The notes beneath the pieces are model-generated. The model was not told where the DNA came from. It worked only from the letters and a program-made list of their open reading frames with translations, and made no database searches. DNA of 15,540 nucleotides from an uncultured Lachnospiraceae bacterium (GTDB lineage Bacteria; Bacillota_A; Clostridia; Lachnospirales; Lachnospiraceae). The translations under genes were made by a program, and so were the position numbers. The stretch lies in contig CAJLNC010000061.1 in NCBI GenBank assembly GCA_905207905.1, forward strand, positions 1 to 15,540, written 5' to 3'. The first letter of the stretch is position 1, and every line of letters starts with the position of its first letter. Shown piece after piece: positions 15,364-15,540 of this stretch.

Positions 15364-15433
15364 CGCATTAACACACAGATTCTTGTTCATAGATGTTATC
15401 TGAATACGTCATTAAATCGGAATTTAATGCGGC
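15362..15433 (-). promoter_or_regulatory. Switching region: long-range helix and competing hairpin
   Basis: On the minus strand GCCGCATTAA (15424-15433) is perfectly complementary to TTAATGCGGC (15362-15371). The first strand shares three bases with the 3' side of the aptamer closing stem; the second shares two bases with the foot of the terminator. A local 8-base-pair hairpin (CATTAAAT, loop TCCG, ATTTAATG; 15410-15429) competes with the long-range helix. Ligand-bound aptamer, local hairpin and terminator can coexist, while the long-range helix opposes all three. This predicts an OFF switch; the logic is inferred. Confidence 0.6.
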
Positions 15434-15505
15434 AACCGGCTGTCATAGTCATCCTTCGGACCTTAGACCCATGGCTTTGCGTCCCTGTCTTTCAACAGGT
15501 TTGCC
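15431..15505 (-). promoter_or_regulatory. Cyclic-di-GMP class I riboswitch aptamer (GEMM-I)
   Basis: The minus strand carries the GEMM-I pattern: GGCAAACC at the 5' end (15498-15505), a CCTGTT-GAAA-GACAGG hairpin with a GNRA tetraloop, then the diagnostic GGGACGCAAAGCC, a second stem, and GGTTGCC closing the 3' side (15431-15437). A TCTAAG (15462-15467) with TATGA (15443-15447) resembles the 11-base tetraloop receptor CCTAAG/TATGG with a compensating pair change. The blocks match the Vibrio cholerae Vc2 aptamer as I remember it. The RNA senses the second messenger cyclic di-GMP and here controls the metallopeptidase through the terminator downstream. Confidence 0.93.
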
Positions 15506-15516
15506 TTTATATGTAT

Positions 15517-15522
15517 AGTATA
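15517..15522 (-). promoter_or_regulatory. Likely -10 element for the riboswitch transcript
   Basis: TATACT on the minus strand lies 11 bases before the aptamer, so transcription would begin just upstream of GGCAAACC. The matching -35 would lie at or beyond the right edge of the window and cannot be checked. A second TATA-like stretch (TACATATAAA) directly follows. Confidence 0.5.
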
Positions 15523-15540
15523 TGTTTTTTTCCCTAAAAT

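Noticed and set aside
1..15540. Search for tRNA genes, rRNA, CRISPR arrays, insertion sequences, integrases and attachment sites
   Set aside because: No cloverleaf, no regularly spaced repeats, no transposase or recombinase motifs and no paired direct repeats were seen.

Overview
The window looks like a chromosome segment of an anaerobic Clostridia bacterium, most likely Lachnospiraceae. This rests on the proteins as I recognise them, on strong AGGAGG-type ribosome binding sites, and on the rho-rpmE-DUF1385-prmC-prfA gene order. I ran no database search. Every gene I can support is on the minus strand, so transcription runs from high to low coordinates.

In transcription order: (1) 15540-14205 holds a single-gene unit. 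A cyclic-di-GMP class I (GEMM-I) riboswitch with its own terminator precedes a membrane-tethered zinc metallopeptidase related to anthrax lethal factor, and a strong terminator follows the gene. (2) 14204-12192 holds rho and rpmE (zinc-binding L31), each with a recognisable promoter. (3) 12168-9158 holds a terminator, then an overlapping translation cluster: a DUF1385 membrane protein, prmC (release-factor methyltransferase) and prfA (release factor 1, the PrmC substrate). (4) 9101-3998 holds a sugar nucleotidyltransferase, glmM, an ABC exporter and a stand-alone DUF2156 (MprF C-terminal-like) protein. (5) 3825-1 holds a class I aminotransferase followed by hisC, hisB, hisH and hisA, joined by 1-4 base overlaps (hisH and hisA are one base apart).

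The most interesting item is the riboswitch and protease unit. Clostridioides difficile controls the secreted protease PPEP-1 (Zmp1, same lethal-factor-like family) through a class I c-di-GMP riboswitch that turns expression off at high c-di-GMP, so surface adhesins are cut when cells leave the sessile state. This window appears to encode a membrane-anchored counterpart, with a long Thr/Lys-rich spacer that could span the cell wall.

The second notable feature is in the his genes. GC content falls from about two thirds to under half within about 200 bases inside hisC, at the conserved PLP-lysine motif. Further along the GC-rich side, hisA carries a net 10-base deletion that breaks its frame. 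Homologous replacement of the his genes or a chimeric assembly are the two leading explanations.
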